From Grammothele lineata (taxonomy: Eukaryota; Basidiomycota; Agaricomycetes; Polyporales; Polyporaceae), in contig NDFF03000070.1 of assembly GCA_002150815.3 (NCBI GenBank), positions 124,001 to 188,000 of the forward strand: a stretch of 64,000 nucleotides of DNA. Direction: 5' to 3'. Position 1 is the first letter of the stretch; the number at the start of each line of letters is the position of its first letter. This document shows, one piece after another, positions 34,971-48,697 of the stretch. The notes under the pieces are model-generated. The model ran no database searches and was not told the DNA's origin. It saw only the letters and a list, made by a program, of their open reading frames with translations. A program made the translations under genes and the position numbers.

Positions 34971-37900
34971 TCAGCTGATGACCTCCACCTTGTCCTCCAG
35001 GGCCTGCGAGATCGGGTCCTTGGGCGCGACGACACTCTGGCGGAGCGCGGCGCGCTCTTCGGGCGGGAGGAAGACCGTGGAGAGCGGGAACTTCGTCGCG
35101 CACGCGGCGCGGAACTCGTCTGCACGCGGGGACTGGGCGTCCGTGAGGAAGGCGACGGCCGCTTGTGCGGTCTGAATTGTGGTGGTGGATAGTGGGTCAG
35201 TTTCTTGAACATGCTCTCGCGGAAGGGTAGGCTCAGGCGTACCTCGAGCGACATCTCGACCTCGGCGTGGAGCGCATTGAAGATGGCGGCTTCGACCTCC
35301 GGTTGTGGAGCACCGAGCGTTTGGGAGACCTTGGCGGCGGCGAGGATCACGTCGGCGCGTGCGGGGTGACGCTGGAGGTACTGCGCGCTGAAGGCTTCGA
35401 GAGAGAGCTCGTCGGGGAGTAGCTGGGTGAGCGCCGTGGAGACAGCAGCGGCGACCGTCTCGGAGGGCTTCTGTTCTGGTGATGACCCTAGAGGAAGCAT
35501 TACTGTTGAGAGTCGGAGAACACGAGTGGGAAGAAACACGGCGCACATCGTCGCTTGAAGTCTACTACGCGGATGTGTAGCTCCGGAGAGTCGGGGAGGA
35601 GTGTGTGTGCGTGGTGCAAGGCTTGGACTGCTTGGAGGTATTTTCCTATAGAACTACCATCAGCCATGAAGCCCCAAACTCAGCAAAGGTGGTTTCTGAC
35701 TTCGCCTGACTGCTACATCGTAGATGGCGATCCACGCTTCAACATTGTCCGCCGCCAACGATGCTAGAGGCTTCAGAAGCTTTGCAGCGCGTTCGATAGG
35801 GTCTGGCGACTGCAGCAATTTCGTCCCGTCCGGATCCTCATCTTTCGGTTTGTCAGTGTCAAGACCCTTGTCCTCATTCGTCGAGTTGTTCGCCGCCTTC
35901 TTCGCCTCTTCCTGTACTTTCTTCTCTGCTTTCTTTGCCTTCTTCTTTGCCTTCTTCTCAGCGCCCGATAGTGGTGCTGCGGGTACTATGTTAGAAAGGA
36001 ATCCTGACAATGTTCCAAACGTCCAAACAACTTACGTGCAGCTGGCTTCGCTATTGAAGGGTCGTCGTGTATTTTGACCAATATCTAACCCAACGTGAGA
36101 TGCCAATTTCGTAATATGCCGAAATAACGTACTCGGGAAGCCTCAATGGCGGCGTGGATATATGCCGGGTGAGATCGAAGCTTGTCCTCCCACTGGACCA
36201 TGCTTTCGATGAGGAATCAGTACGCAAACGATGACGTGATATATGGAACTGACTCACTTCATGTAGATGTTGATAGTAAACTTCCGTACCGAGTATCCGT
36301 GGAAGTCGAACTGATCGTCCTCAAAGGTATCAAAGATCTGCCGGCCGTGTCAATAATTTTCAGTATGGGCCAGCCAGTTGAAACGTACACACCTTCGAGA
36401 TCGCATCGTAACGCTTCAAGGCCATGGCTAGGTTTCCGTTGCGAAGTTGCGCGTCTGCTTCTTCTGTAAGGTATACCAGAGACTGCATGTCCTCCAGGTC
36501 TTGCGACGGGCTCTGCGCGTCTTTCTATCGCAGCCAAACCACTCGTCAGCGGTGAATCCAACGCGGTATGCTGGTATATAACACACTTTGGTGAAAAGTC
36601 CGAACACCTCAACAGCCTCGTCTACCAGCCCCGCGCGTAGTCGGTACTTGCCGCACTTCGTGTTCAAGAACCGATCCTGCAGGTCCAATGTGCGTGCCAA
36701 GTCCATGCACTTCGCAGCCCCGTAAGGGTCGCCGCTGCGTTTCAGCACGCGTGCCTTGAACATGTATAGTTCCGGCAACGTTGGTGTGTGCGTCATGGCT
36801 TCGTCTAGGAGCTCCACCGCCTTCTGGTGGCGGCCCAGGAAGGAGTGGTGCTGCGCGAGGAAGTAGAGTGTCCAGATGTACATCGTCGGGTCGCGGTCGG
36901 TGGGACAGGGGTCGGTGGGAGGATGAGAGAGGGTGGAGAGGAGAGTGGTGGCAGCGGCCTCGATCGCATCTCGTTTCTCAGAGGAGCGGTACAGGGATTT
37001 GAGATCGGAGAAGAGAGAAGGGACACCTTTCTCAAGGCGGGAGCGGAGATAGGTCTCGATGAGGCCTTTGAAGTCGTCACCTGCAATGATTGAGCTCCCT
37101 GGTGTCTTCAATGATAGACAAGCATTTACCAAGCGCAATGTCGAGTGCCATGCGGAGTGGGGCGGAAGCACGAGAGAACTGGGTGGAGAACTCTCTTAAG
37201 CTCTGGAGAGCCTGGCTCCGGGTATCGTCGGTGAGCGCATCTGCAATCGAGTCAATCGACCAATCTAACACTCTGAGCCTCTATGCTCACCAAGATCGAT
37301 CCCTCGGCTGGAGAGATAACCTCTGTAATAGTCATAGCAGTCTGCATTCTGTTCGATTAAGCCTTGCCACGCTTGCTGAGCGACATCTTTCCCGGACTTG
37401 GAGAGAATACGGGCTAAATAAGCGTCCTTAAGCTCTGGGGCGGACTTACCACTCGCATCCGCCCAGCTCACCTCGGAACTCCATGATTGCAACACGGTCA
37501 ATGATCGTCCGCTCCTTGGCACTTGCGTCCAAAAGTGTGAGCGCTTCGGTGTATTCACCAAGATCTTCCAGGACGTGAATATGGTACAACAGGATCTCCG
37601 ACATCTCAACGTCGTAATCTGGTACATTCTGTATTCATTGAGGAAGGCACCGCCAATTACTACATGAAGCTCAGTGCGGCGCCCGTACATCGTACGCACC
37701 TTGACGATGCGCTCGTACTGCTCAAGCACGCTCTTCGCCTCCGCCAGGTTCCCGCCTAAGTGATACGCAACCGCGAGCGCGATCCAATTTTGCCGAAGAG
37801 TTGGCCTGAGGCGGAGAAGCGTATGCCGCGTCTCCACAAGCCCGTCATAAAGCCGCAACTGTGTCTGTAGGTGGGCAGCATCCCGAAGGATGTTCATGTT

Positions 37901-38662
37901 GTCCTGTGTGACTTATGTCAGTCTCCGATCCGATGAAGAAGCTCCGGAAATCAGCGCGCTCGGGAAGACCACATCGGTGGGAATCCGCATTGGATGATCA
38001 CCTGCCAGAAAATTGCATGGCGATGGGGAGGGATGCAGCCGCGCCCGTTAGACGGTTTCCTAGGAGCGTATTCCGGGTAGACAGACGACCGTCCGGGACG
38101 ACGAAGTCGCTCCAATGCATTACAATTTGCATGGACATGTTGCCCCATAGCTCTCAGTGACAGACAAAGTCCCATGGACATACGAACAGTATTGAACTCG
38201 TGCCATGGAGCATGTCGAAGACGGATATATGCGCGTGAAGGGTGCACGAGAGCTGCTCACCTTGTCAAAACGCAGCGCTTGCGTGTAGGACTTGAGGGCC
38301 TCCTCGTAGTTTTTCTGGCCCTTCTGGATGAGGCCGAAGACATGCCAGCAAATATGCGAGGTGAGATCGAGACGGATGCCCTGCTTAACCAGCTCGAGAC
38401 CCTCCTCCCGCCTCCCCATGTGGGTGAGGATGAGCCCCTTCATGCACAGCGTTTCTGCATAGTCCTTTAAGCTGGTTTGCACGGATACAAAACCAACACC
38501 GAAGGACATACCGCCATGCTCAGGAAACTTTTTGAGGATAGTGTCTGCGGCTTTAAGACCTTTCTTGAGCTGCCTATCCTCATAGAAGTGGAGAACCTCC
38601 TTGAAGAGGCCCGATTCCTTGAGGGGTAAAGCCCGCGACTTGGGAACGAGCGACGGGGGCAT
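34971..38662 (-). CDS. naa15: NatA auxiliary subunit Naa15/Nat1
   Basis: Fifteen exons (38662-38512, 38454-38261, 37903-37700, 37628-37472, 37413-37291, 37264-37130, 37080-36587, 36524-36393, 36337-36258, 36202-36133, 36084-36036, 35985-35701, 35645-35547, 35502-35243, 35171-34971) give 877 aa. Naa15 anchors the Naa10 acetyltransferase to the ribosome and co-translationally acetylates protein N-termini. TPR helices run throughout. Family blocks include the N-terminal LPLKESGLFKEVLHFYEDRQ, KKGLKAADTILKKFPEHGETLCMKG, SHICWHVFGL, FDKDNMNILRDAAHLQTQ, LRPTLRQNWIALAVAYHL and NGNLAMALKRYDAI. A Lys/Glu/Ala-rich charged segment (~650-690) is also typical. The third exon follows a 357 bp intron, long for this genome. 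The start lies 225 bp from the divergent Pds5 start. Confidence 0.93.
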
Positions 38663-38887
38663 GAAGAATACAACGAAGAAAGCACAGAGGGCGACGGCGC
38701 CGAGCCAGAGGACGATGTGGACTGCTACCGCCACCGTCGGTGCAGGATGTAGATTCAGAAAGGCGCGGGGAAAACAAGCGACAACAACGCGCGACGCGCT
38801 TCCACACGCTGTGGCCGCGGTGGCTTGCGCTCGCGCTCGTCTCCTCCTCCCTCTCCCCGTCCTCCTCGTCCTCCCCGTTCCCCCGCG
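38663..38887. promoter_or_regulatory. Compact divergent promoter (naa15 / pds5)
   Basis: The 225 bp between divergent start codons must drive both genes. A CT-rich tract (about 38835-38885) precedes the Pds5 start. Confidence 0.5.
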
Positions 38888-41800
38888 ATGGTTGCTCAGA
38901 CGCGCACCGCGGGGCAGCCGTCGCCCAAGAAGCTCAAGTTCCGCGATAAACTCGTCGGCAAGGGCCTCAGCACCGATGCCCTCCTCAAGAAACTCAAGCA
39001 ACTCCACCAGGAGCTTGCGGATATGGACCAGGAGACTGTCGATGTTGCATCCCTCGCGTCCGCTCGCAAAGACCTCATCAGCACCACCCTTCTCCTCCAC
39101 AAAGACCGCGGCGTGAAGGCGTATACCGCCTGCTGCCTTGCCGACCTCCTCCGTCTCTACGCCCCAGACGCGCCATACAATCAGAACGAGCTCCGCGACA
39201 TCTTCCAGTTCTTCTTCCGGCAGCTCTCCAATGGGCTCAAAGGCGCAGACTCGGCATATTACAACGAGTACTTCCATCTTCTAGAATCCCTCTCCACTGT
39301 CAAGAGTGTTGTCCTTGTCTGTGATCTCCCTAACGGAGATGAACTTATGGTCGACATCTTCCGGGATTTCTTCGGTCTCGTGCGCCGTGATCTTGCGAAG
39401 AAGGTCGAGCTTTTCATGGCCGACATATTGATTGCGCTCATTGATGAGTGCTCAAGCCTGCCTTCCGACGTTCTGGATATCATTATGGCACAGTTCACGG
39501 ACAAGAATGCGGTACGTCTTCCAACTCGTTCGTGTGACCACTTCCTGCACGCACCGAACACATGCTTGAACCATACCGGTTTCGAATCACCAACGTCATG
39601 TTGTATCAGAGCCTCATCACTGATTATTGACTCCAGAAAATGGAGCAGCCGTCCTACCGGCTTGCCGTCCAAGTATGTAACGCCACCTCCGACAAGCTCC
39701 AAAGACATGTGTGCCAGTACTTCACGGACGTAATTGTGGATCGCGGACGTGAAGAGGAGTATGAAGAGGTTCAAACCGCCCACGACCTCATCCAGCAGCT
39801 CAACCGCGCGTGTCCATCACTCTTGCACAACGTCGTTCCCCAGCTGGAGGAGGAGCTTCGCGTAGAGGAACTTCCTATGCGTACGATGGCGACACAGACT
39901 CTTGGCGAGATGTTTGCAGACAAACACGGGTACGATCTCGTAGTTAAGTATCCGTCGACATGGACCCACTGGCTTGGTCGCAAGAACGACAAGAATGTCG
40001 CCGTGCGCTTGACATGGGTGGAAACGATGAAGGGTGTTGTAATCAACCTTGTGCAGAAACGGCAGGACGTGGAGGAGGCATTGTCGTCTAAACTCTTCGA
40101 CCCAGACGACAGGATTCGCGGCGCTATATGCAAGCTGTATGGGGAGCTGGATTATGAGACCGCACTCCATCATGTATCCGTTAAACAGCTGCGGTTAATT
40201 GCTGGTCGTGGTCTTGACAAGAAGGTGAGTCTCAGCGAGGCATGGAGATATATCTCAACTAACACGAGGATGTCAACAGCTTAGCGTCAGGACAGAAGCG
40301 TTCAAGGCTATGGGCAAACTGTATACTTTGGCCTATCCTGAGATGTAAGCATGCACGAGTATTCGTGCGTACGGAAAGACTGACTGGGCCCAGCGAGAAC
40401 AACGACCCTGCTGCAATAGAACAGTTCGCGTGGATTCCGAAGGCGCTCCTTACGAATGCAACAACTGGTCTCGAAGTGAAGTGAGTATATACATCTTCAC
40501 CAGGCGACCTGTTGACCGACCGTTGTGCGCGCTCAGGGCCATGGCAGAGCAAACCTTTTCCGAATACATCCTCCCTCTCCCTAGTCCTCCCACTGCCTCG
40601 TCCTCCAAAGGTTCAGATGTCGACGAGGTCGCTTGGACAGACCGTTTATTGCTGACTATGCGTCACCTTGATGAAGTGTCTATCAACACATTATACGGGT
40701 TCTCAAACTTGAAGGGAGCGTGAGTAACCCAACATCGGTATTCGGAAAGCATTACTAATCACGGAAATAATGACCCAGTCGACCAACGGTCTATGAAAGA
40801 TTCGTGAACGTTTGCACCGAGTACAACGTAAGCTCCATACGGTATACAAGAAGCGGTCAGTTGGCTCATATATCTGAACATTAGGGCGGAGTCATCGATG
40901 AAGACGAAGACGCCATTACGGAGAAGCTGAATGCCGTCGTCAAGGTGGTAGCTTGTACGTTCATCCCAAATTCAATGGAATGTGCGGCTAACACACCGCA
41001 GCGCAATACCCGGAGCCTCAAAGGGCGGCGGAAGACCTCTTATCGTTCGCGAAGCTGAACGAAGGTCGCCTATATAAGCTGTTGAAGACATGTATCGACA
41101 TTCAGACCGACCTCAAGGGGCTTGTGAAGGCCAGGGTGCGCGTTACGGGGCCTCGTTTGCCAGTCCACTAAGCTAATCAACGTGTCCTACAGATCGAGCT
41201 ACTGCGACGTCTCGAGCAATCCTCGTCTACCATTGTTGGGACGATGACTGGTTTCCTTCGTCGGGCCTCCCTTCACCTGGTGAACCAGTCCTCTATCCCT
41301 ACGCTGATCAAGCGCGTTGCCAAGGGTGTCGAGGCACCCCCAGCCGTCGGACACTCTCAGACGCAGTCTCAGTACCAGTCTTTCTCTGACTTCGCAGCTG
41401 GTAACGAGCCTGAAGGTCGAGCGCAGAAGACGGCATTAGCTGCGCAACAGTGGATGACGCACATATCGAAACACTGCCCGGCGCTGTACAAGGCGCATAT
41501 TGGGGAAATGACGAAAGCTATCGCGGACGAGCGGAACGCGAGGCTTGTGGAGGTGTGTCTGTATGCACTTGCAGCGGTGGCGACTTGGGATAAGAAGCTG
41601 GCGCCGAGTGATAAGTAAGCCATCTGAAAAGGCTCGTGTATCGTTCCACGAGACTAACGACTCTAACCAGGCGCACAGTCGAACGGGTGACGAGGTTCGT
41701 TTTGGAGTCCAATGAGCGGCATGCCAAGTTCGCCATCCGACTAGTGGAGTGTTTCAAGAACGCGGAGACGTTGTGCGAGCAAATAGTCGAGGTCAGTGAG

Positions 41801-43809
41801 CAGAGGAATACTTGGCCTGCCTGTATATCTCACAGGGCCGACAGACGATCACGGAGAACCTCCCTGAAGCGGGGCTCGACACCCTCGTTGCTCACATCGC
41901 TGTCCTCGCACAGCTATCGTTGCGCGTGCCAGACGCATTCGAGCAGAAGAGCGATGTTATCATGGCTTTCCTTGTCAAACACGTTCTCAAGTCTTCATTT
42001 GAGGAAGACGAACCTCCACCTCCGGAGGAAGATGCGGTACGGCATACTGTCCTGCTATAACCCAATGCTCCTTTCGACCTTATTACTTCTAACAGATGGA
42101 AGTCGAAGACCCAGAGTGGGTCCCTGACGCTGCGATGTCATATGGCCTTCGTGCCAAGATTCTCGCGCTCAAAGTCTGCCGAAACCGCTGTCTGGCTCTT
42201 GCCAATGAGGAGACCGCCCTCGATATCGCACAGCCCGTTATCAGGATGTTCTCCACAGTACTCCAGTATGAAGGTTCCTTCACCGCAGACGCTATTGAAT
42301 CAGATAAGTGAGTAGAGACTTTCCTTTACCCCGGCTGTAAACTCATCAGTGTTATCTAGGCCCCGTATGCGGTCACGCATGCGACTGCAGGCGGCGACGT
42401 CGCTACTCCACCTGTCGACGATTAAGACCTATGAAGCTGAAGTCAACAAATGCTTCGTTCTCATCGCGCTCACTATGCAGGACTCGGCGTACCTTGTGCG
42501 CATGCGCTTCTTGGATAAGCTCATTTTGTTCCTTACGCGGAACAAAATTCCGATTCAATACAATATGCTGCCTTTCCTCTGTGTACACGATCCAGAAGCG
42601 GACGTGAAGATTAAGGCATGTATAAGAACGCCTTAATCCTGATGCCTTTTCTAACAACTTTGTATGTAGGCTCAAGCGTATGTGATACGTGCTCTTCGCG
42701 CAATGCCTAAGCGTAAGTTTTCCCGCCATGACTCTCTGCTCCATGAGTTCTGAACCATCTCCTTGATAGCTGCCCGACTGGACCGCTTCGAGCACAACTT
42801 CATCCGTTTTCTCCATCTCTTGGCACATCACCCTGATTTCAAGGTCGATGCAGAGTCTATACCCGACATTGCCAAGTGAGCGACTAAATTGTCCTTGTAG
42901 GCACATCGCTAACATTATACGCAACAGATATATCCAGTTCTTCCTTGAACTCGTAGCTTCTGCCGACAACATTTCTTTGCTATATCACATCTCGCTCAAG
43001 GCAAAGACAGTCCGAGATGCACATTCGCACAAATTCAGCGAGGTACGCAGTGTTCCGCTCCCAACGTTACTCGTGGTACTAACCGAGCGCCCCAGCATCT
43101 GTACGCATGTGCTGAACTAGCGCAACATCTGATCAGGGCATTTGCCAAGTCTCATTCGTGGACGCTTGAAACCTGGCCAGGGAAGGTTCGGCTGCCGCAA
43201 GATATCTTGCGTGCCTTGCCTAGTCCCGAAGCCGGCAGAGAAGTGAGTCTTACATTTACCGTCATTACTGACGAAGAGGTGACACCGTTCGATAGATCCT
43301 TAAGACGGTGTACCTACCCGAGGCGGCTCTGACCTGGCTGGCAGAGAAGGCGAAGCCGCCAGCAGAACCCAAGGAGAAGAAGCCTCGTGCACCCCGGCAG
43401 ACCACTGGCAAGCGAAAGGCGACGGGAGGCAAGACGAATGGAGCCGCGAAGTAAGTCGCGTTCTCATAGCAGTCCTATATAAAACTAATTTTACTTTGCA
43501 GGCGAGCACGAACGTCTAGGAAGAAGAAGGATGACGACTCGGATGAGGAGTCAGAGCCCTCCGAATCCGACGAGGATGATGACGATGAGGCGAAGCCGGG
43601 GACGTCTCCCTCCAAGCCACCGGAGGAATCCTCTTCCTCAGAGGAAGAGGCAGAAGGGAAAAGCGAGCGTCCAACGAGGACCAGGGTGTGCCTCTACCAC
43701 TTGTCATTTCTCCGGACGAAAGGGCTGACTAAGGTTCCAGGCTCAAGCGAAGAAGCAAGCCGCACGAGTTGCAAAACGACAAGCCAAGACGGCACCGTCG
43801 GATGGCTGA
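38888..43809 (+). CDS. pds5: Cohesin-associated protein Pds5
   Basis: Twenty exons, the first 38888-39511 and the last 43741-43809, give 1275 aa. Pds5 is a HEAT-repeat protein that binds cohesin and controls its loading, release and acetylation. Diagnostic N-terminal blocks are FRDKLVGKGLSTDALLKKLKQLHQEL, CCLADLLRLYAPDAPY, DIFQFFFRQLSNGL, YYNEYFHLLESLSTVKS and LIDECSSLPSDVLDIIM. HEAT helices continue through the middle (HDLIQQLNRACPSLL, DPDDRIRGAIC, AYVIRAL). The tail alternates basic and acidic stretches (KRKATGGK, DSDEESEPSESDEDDDDE), typical of the disordered Pds5 C-terminus. One junction near 42616-42676 is ambiguous: GT-AG (42620-42676) or GC-AG (42616-42669), both in frame. Exon 5 is taken from 40537 because the nearer AG would leave a 23 bp intron. 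Confidence 0.92.
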
Positions 43810-44337
43810 CCTCATCTCACGCTCTCCCGCTTCCTTTATGCTCATATCCTGCATCTACGCTATGCATCGCGTTGTCGACGACTATGTGCTGTATGAACGC
43901 TATCCATTTACTACTTGCTGTGCCCGCTTCGCTCTACTTCTCTTCCTCAGGACGATGTTACTGTAGAGATGTATCCCTGCTGAGTAATGATGATTATGAC
44001 CCGTACGACTACATTTTGTACCTGGAATTCTACCTCATCCTATGGTCACTATTTGGCTTCGTCCATCTGCATGCAGCTACTCATCTGCAGCCGTTCAACC
44101 CGAACTGCTAATCGGTGAGCGGTTCAACACGGACGGTGACGCAACGTGAGCGTCAAACGTGAGGCACGACTATCGAGCGCCGCCTGTCATGGGCGTCAAC
44201 TGGGTGGCTGGGGCGGAGTTTGAACCTTGATGTAAGAACTGCCTGCCGTTTTCGTCGAATCGACAGAGGTGCTGAAGGATAGCGCAGGTCCGTACGCCAA
44301 AAGCTAGCAAGACAACGCCCCCGCCGCCACCTTCGCC
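43810..44337. other. Intergenic region (pds5 / eL42)
   Basis: Pds5 3' UTR plus eL42 promoter and leader. Open frames here are short and unrecognised. Confidence 0.5.
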
Positions 44338-45027
<690 letters not shown>

Positions 45028-45562
45028 TCGTCTTTGTATTCCCTCTGCCTTCTTGTCTTGCTATCCGCATACTCGCTGCCATTACCTACCTTCCGCGCCT
45101 TATGTAGTATGCACGCACCATGCATATGCGACGCACGTCACAAAATTGTATTCATATGGGTCTGATTCGGGTCCCTGGACTACAGATCGTGTCGGCTGTC
45201 TGACTTTTTCCCGCATGCTTGTCCGACCATGCACCGTCGTTGGCGATGTTAAGATCACTGGCCTTGGATTGTGCGATCGTCGAACAACAAAACCGAGAAA
45301 GACGCACAATGGTACCAACTGAAATCGGCAATGGCGGGCCTGGGATGCCGGACATCATCCTACATTATCGTGGACGTCAGCGCGCCACGCTCGCGGTGGT
45401 TCTTTGCCTCTGACCACTACAATCCACACCCGTTCCCCAAACCATTCTCGATCGTATCCGTTCGGTTTCAAGTCTCGTACAATTTCGCATTCATAGGACA
45501 CAACAAAGTAACCCTTCGAGTTCTTGGCCAGGGTCTAGTCAGCTCCAAGGGTCGACATTTCG
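45028..45562. other. Intergenic region (eL42 / CCCH gene)
   Basis: eL42 3' UTR and promoter of the next gene. No recognisable gene seen. Confidence 0.45.
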
Positions 45563-48183
45563 ATGGCTCACAACAAGATTTCTCCCCGAGACAACCTTCC
45601 CGGACGCAAGCCGTTTAATCCCGAGAGACGATGCCACGTACGTTTTTCATACATAAAGCCTCCCCTAGTTCTCTCTCTTCTCTCCCCGTTCCGATTCTGT
45701 GTTTGAACAGTGAATCCTAGTGGTTCGATGCAAATGGGCGGCCGTATGACCGCCTTGATCAAGGTCAGGGATGTCCCCGAGGGAAGATGTGTTACTTTGC
45801 GCACCCCGATGATGGTAGCAAATGGCGTGATGCAAGGCCCTCTGGAGATCCCCCTCTGCATTACTTGACAGATGACGAATATCGTCTCATTGTCGGCCAC
45901 CATCGTTCTCCGTCTCGTCGCCCGCCGCCGGTCGCAACCCGTCCCCCACAGCCGTACCAGGTCCGCCGCCGCTCGTTCAGCATTGAGCGTGATCGCAAGA
46001 GTCCCATTCGTAGGTTCGAAAGAGAGCCTTTTCGTCCCAGGACCCGGAGTCGTGAGCGAGAACGGTCGCCACCGTCGCTAGCCTCGCGTATTTACAGGCG
46101 TTCGACGAGTCGGGAACGCGACCCACGGCCGCCGTATGGATACCGCAACTCACGCTCACGCTCGCCGAATGTTCGTGGGCGCATGCCAGCACGCAGTCCG
46201 CCCCCAATGGAAGCACCACGAACTCGCCCGTATGGCATGATTCCGGATGGACCGCGCAACGGGCCGCAAGGTCGCCGAAGAAGCCCGGTGATATTTCCCA
46301 AGGTCGAGGCTGTGGATATGTCACCTAGGCAGCTGTTAGCCCCGCCTCGAGTTATGCAGCGGGAAGATAGTATCTCAAGTACCCATGTTCCTTCACATCG
46401 CGCTACTCCTTCGAAGATTCCTACTGGTCCGGCTGCGATGAATGGTGGTCATTTATCAGTAAACGACAGGTTGCCTTACCCAAAAAGATCGTCGTCCGCG
46501 GTGCTTGGAGCTACTTCAACAAAAACAGACCCGTCTTTGATGAACATGGCAGCGACTGCAATAGTTACTGGGTCGTCTGCAGCTAACGCTGGGCCTTCTG
46601 CGATGGACGTCGATATTCCGTCTACATCCGTCGCACCCCTCGAGACGAAGCCTACCGCAGATTCGATTAGGTCTCTTCTAGAAACGTCAACAGCCGAATG
46701 GGAGCAGATTTCTTCTGCAGTGGCAGCGGCTACCTCAGCAGTTCCCAAGACTAACCTGCAAGTTTCCGCGTCGGGTGAGATATCGGCGGAAGATTCGCAA
46801 AAGATTTGGGCGAGTCGAATCGAGTGAGTGACTTGTCGCCCATGTGTGCTAGCGATGAGAACAATGCTTCACGTCTGTTTAGGTTGCTTGCTGCGGCGAT
46901 GCGTCTGCATAATGATTGTCAAACAATGGAAAAGGATATCCAGGAGTTCAAGCAACTTTCGGAATCTTTCAATTATCAGCGCCTTGACGAGGAAGATCGG
47001 ACGGTTCTTGGTGGTCACGCACAGACGCTTCAAGTTCAATATGCACAAAAAACAGAAGACTTCAAGCGTCTGCTCTCTCAACTGGCGGGCGCGAAGTTTT
47101 GGCCAACACACACGAACAAACGACCGCCCTCCGCACTGGGCGATGCTGCGCAACAGCAGGAACTCGTCGGACTTATACATACTCTAAACGGATCCGTTTC
47201 TCATCTGCAGGCATTAGTTCGAACTGTGGATGGACGTTGGGCACAATTATCAAAACACCTTCAAGAAACCCGGGCTACTGGTACTACGAGCGCCGATGCG
47301 AACACGTTCTTAGCGGAAGCAATCGTGCCTTCGGAGCTAGAGAAAATTCGTGATACGCTCACAGCTTTCGATGAACGGCTGTCAGCGCTTGAGCGTCATA
47401 TTGCTCAACAGAACCAAGGATACCTACAGGAACTGGACGCGATTGTGGCTGAGAATGCGCAGGCGATTTCGCTTGCGGCAACGGGGAACGTGCAGGCGCG
47501 CCCACCGGAATCGCGAGCCTCGCTGACAGAAGAACAGCTTAAATCGCTCAAGATGCTTCAAGAAAATGCGACAACGACAGGGCGGCAGGTCGCAAAGCTC
47601 TCGCAAGAGGTACAGCAGCTCGCGACGCGGAATGATGGTCTCACGACGGAGAATATGCAGCTGCAGGCGGAGTGCGCGCAGCTGCGGCAACAGTTGGAGG
47701 AGGTACGCTATCGAGGACCAGCGGGATCGTGGCATTCGTCGATGCGCACGCTTTGGCTTTGGCGTCGGTCCTGACTACCTATCGATCTCGCAGGCACAAC
47801 AAGCCCAGTCGGCGTCGAGCGAAGGGGATGTACTGATGAGAATCCAGGCAGACATGCGCGCGATGAAAGCGGCGATGTTGGCGCAACCGCGGGTACCGTC
47901 ACCGGACCAGCTCGTCAAACAACTCGTGCCCGAACTTGCGAAGACGATCCCCGAGCTCCTCGCACCTGGTTTGCAGAAGATGCAAGGCGGTCTTCAGACA
48001 GTGTTGCGCGCTGAGCAGGTCGAGACCACGAAGGAGTTGTTGACGAAGATGGCGCTCACGCTCCGAGCTGTGGAGGGGATTCGGCAAGTGTTAGGCGGAA
48101 CGCCATCAAGTACAGACACGACGATCGCGCACGGCAGGTCGCCTTCTCATCTCAACGGTACGACGCTAGCGAAGGGGGTCTAG
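45563..48183 (+). CDS. CCCH zinc-finger, RS-like, coiled-coil protein
   Basis: Four exons (45563-45637, 45721-46823, 46883-47702, 47794-48183) give 795 aa. The N-terminus carries an atypical CCCH finger split by the first intron: RRCHWFDANGRPYDRL, then GCPRGKMCYFAHP, i.e. C-x18-C-x5-C-x3-H. The acceptor after TAG at 45720 is required, since an AG nine bases earlier leads into a stop. Next is an Arg/Ser/Pro-rich segment (SIERDRKSPIRRFERE, RSRERERSPPS), then a low-complexity region, then long coiled coil from ~390 to ~700 (heptads around LQVQYAQKTEDFKRLLSQL and LKSLKMLQENATTTG). This combination suggests a nuclear RNA-binding or mRNA-processing protein. I do not recognise the family, so the role is inference. 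Confidence 0.75.
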
Positions 48184-48697
48184 GCAACCTCGCTCTTTAT
48201 GCGTTCTCCAAGTTTCTCTTTAATTCCACTTAGCAGCCCATGTAACGTCTCCTTATACGCACATATGCACGTATGCAGGTCCTCGCAATCATTGTAGCCA
48301 TGGTATTTAGCACGACCCGACTCGTCATGCCTTCTCCGCCTCACGTCCCGTATGAATTGTATTTTAGTCTTTCGTCGTAACGTAATATGACTCCTCATCT
48401 TCCAGGTTAAATAGTCACGAATTCTTCGATTGTCAGGGGGTATTGGTTGCCGGATATCGCATTTTCTCGTCCCCTATGAGGTGTTGGGCCCGAAGTTTTG
48501 AGATTACGGGCGCCGGCGCTCCCGGCGTCAGGTTCGTAGGCCCTCTCGCTATGCGGTGCCGTCCAGAACTTGAACTCAACCACCACTATCCTCTGTGGTT
48601 ATACCCTGGACCCACCCGTTAAATTCCATTCAGGATTGAATTGATGTCTTGTAAGCTCTGTCAGAACTCATGCTACCCTTACACACATTTCATAGAT
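48184..48697. other. Intergenic region
   Basis: 3' UTR of the CCCH gene and promoter of the next small gene. Nothing further identified. Confidence 0.45.

Noticed and set aside
40481..40503. Nearest AG acceptor in Pds5 intron 4
   Set aside because: Would make a 23 bp intron; the AG at 40535-40536 gives a normal 56 bp intron in frame.
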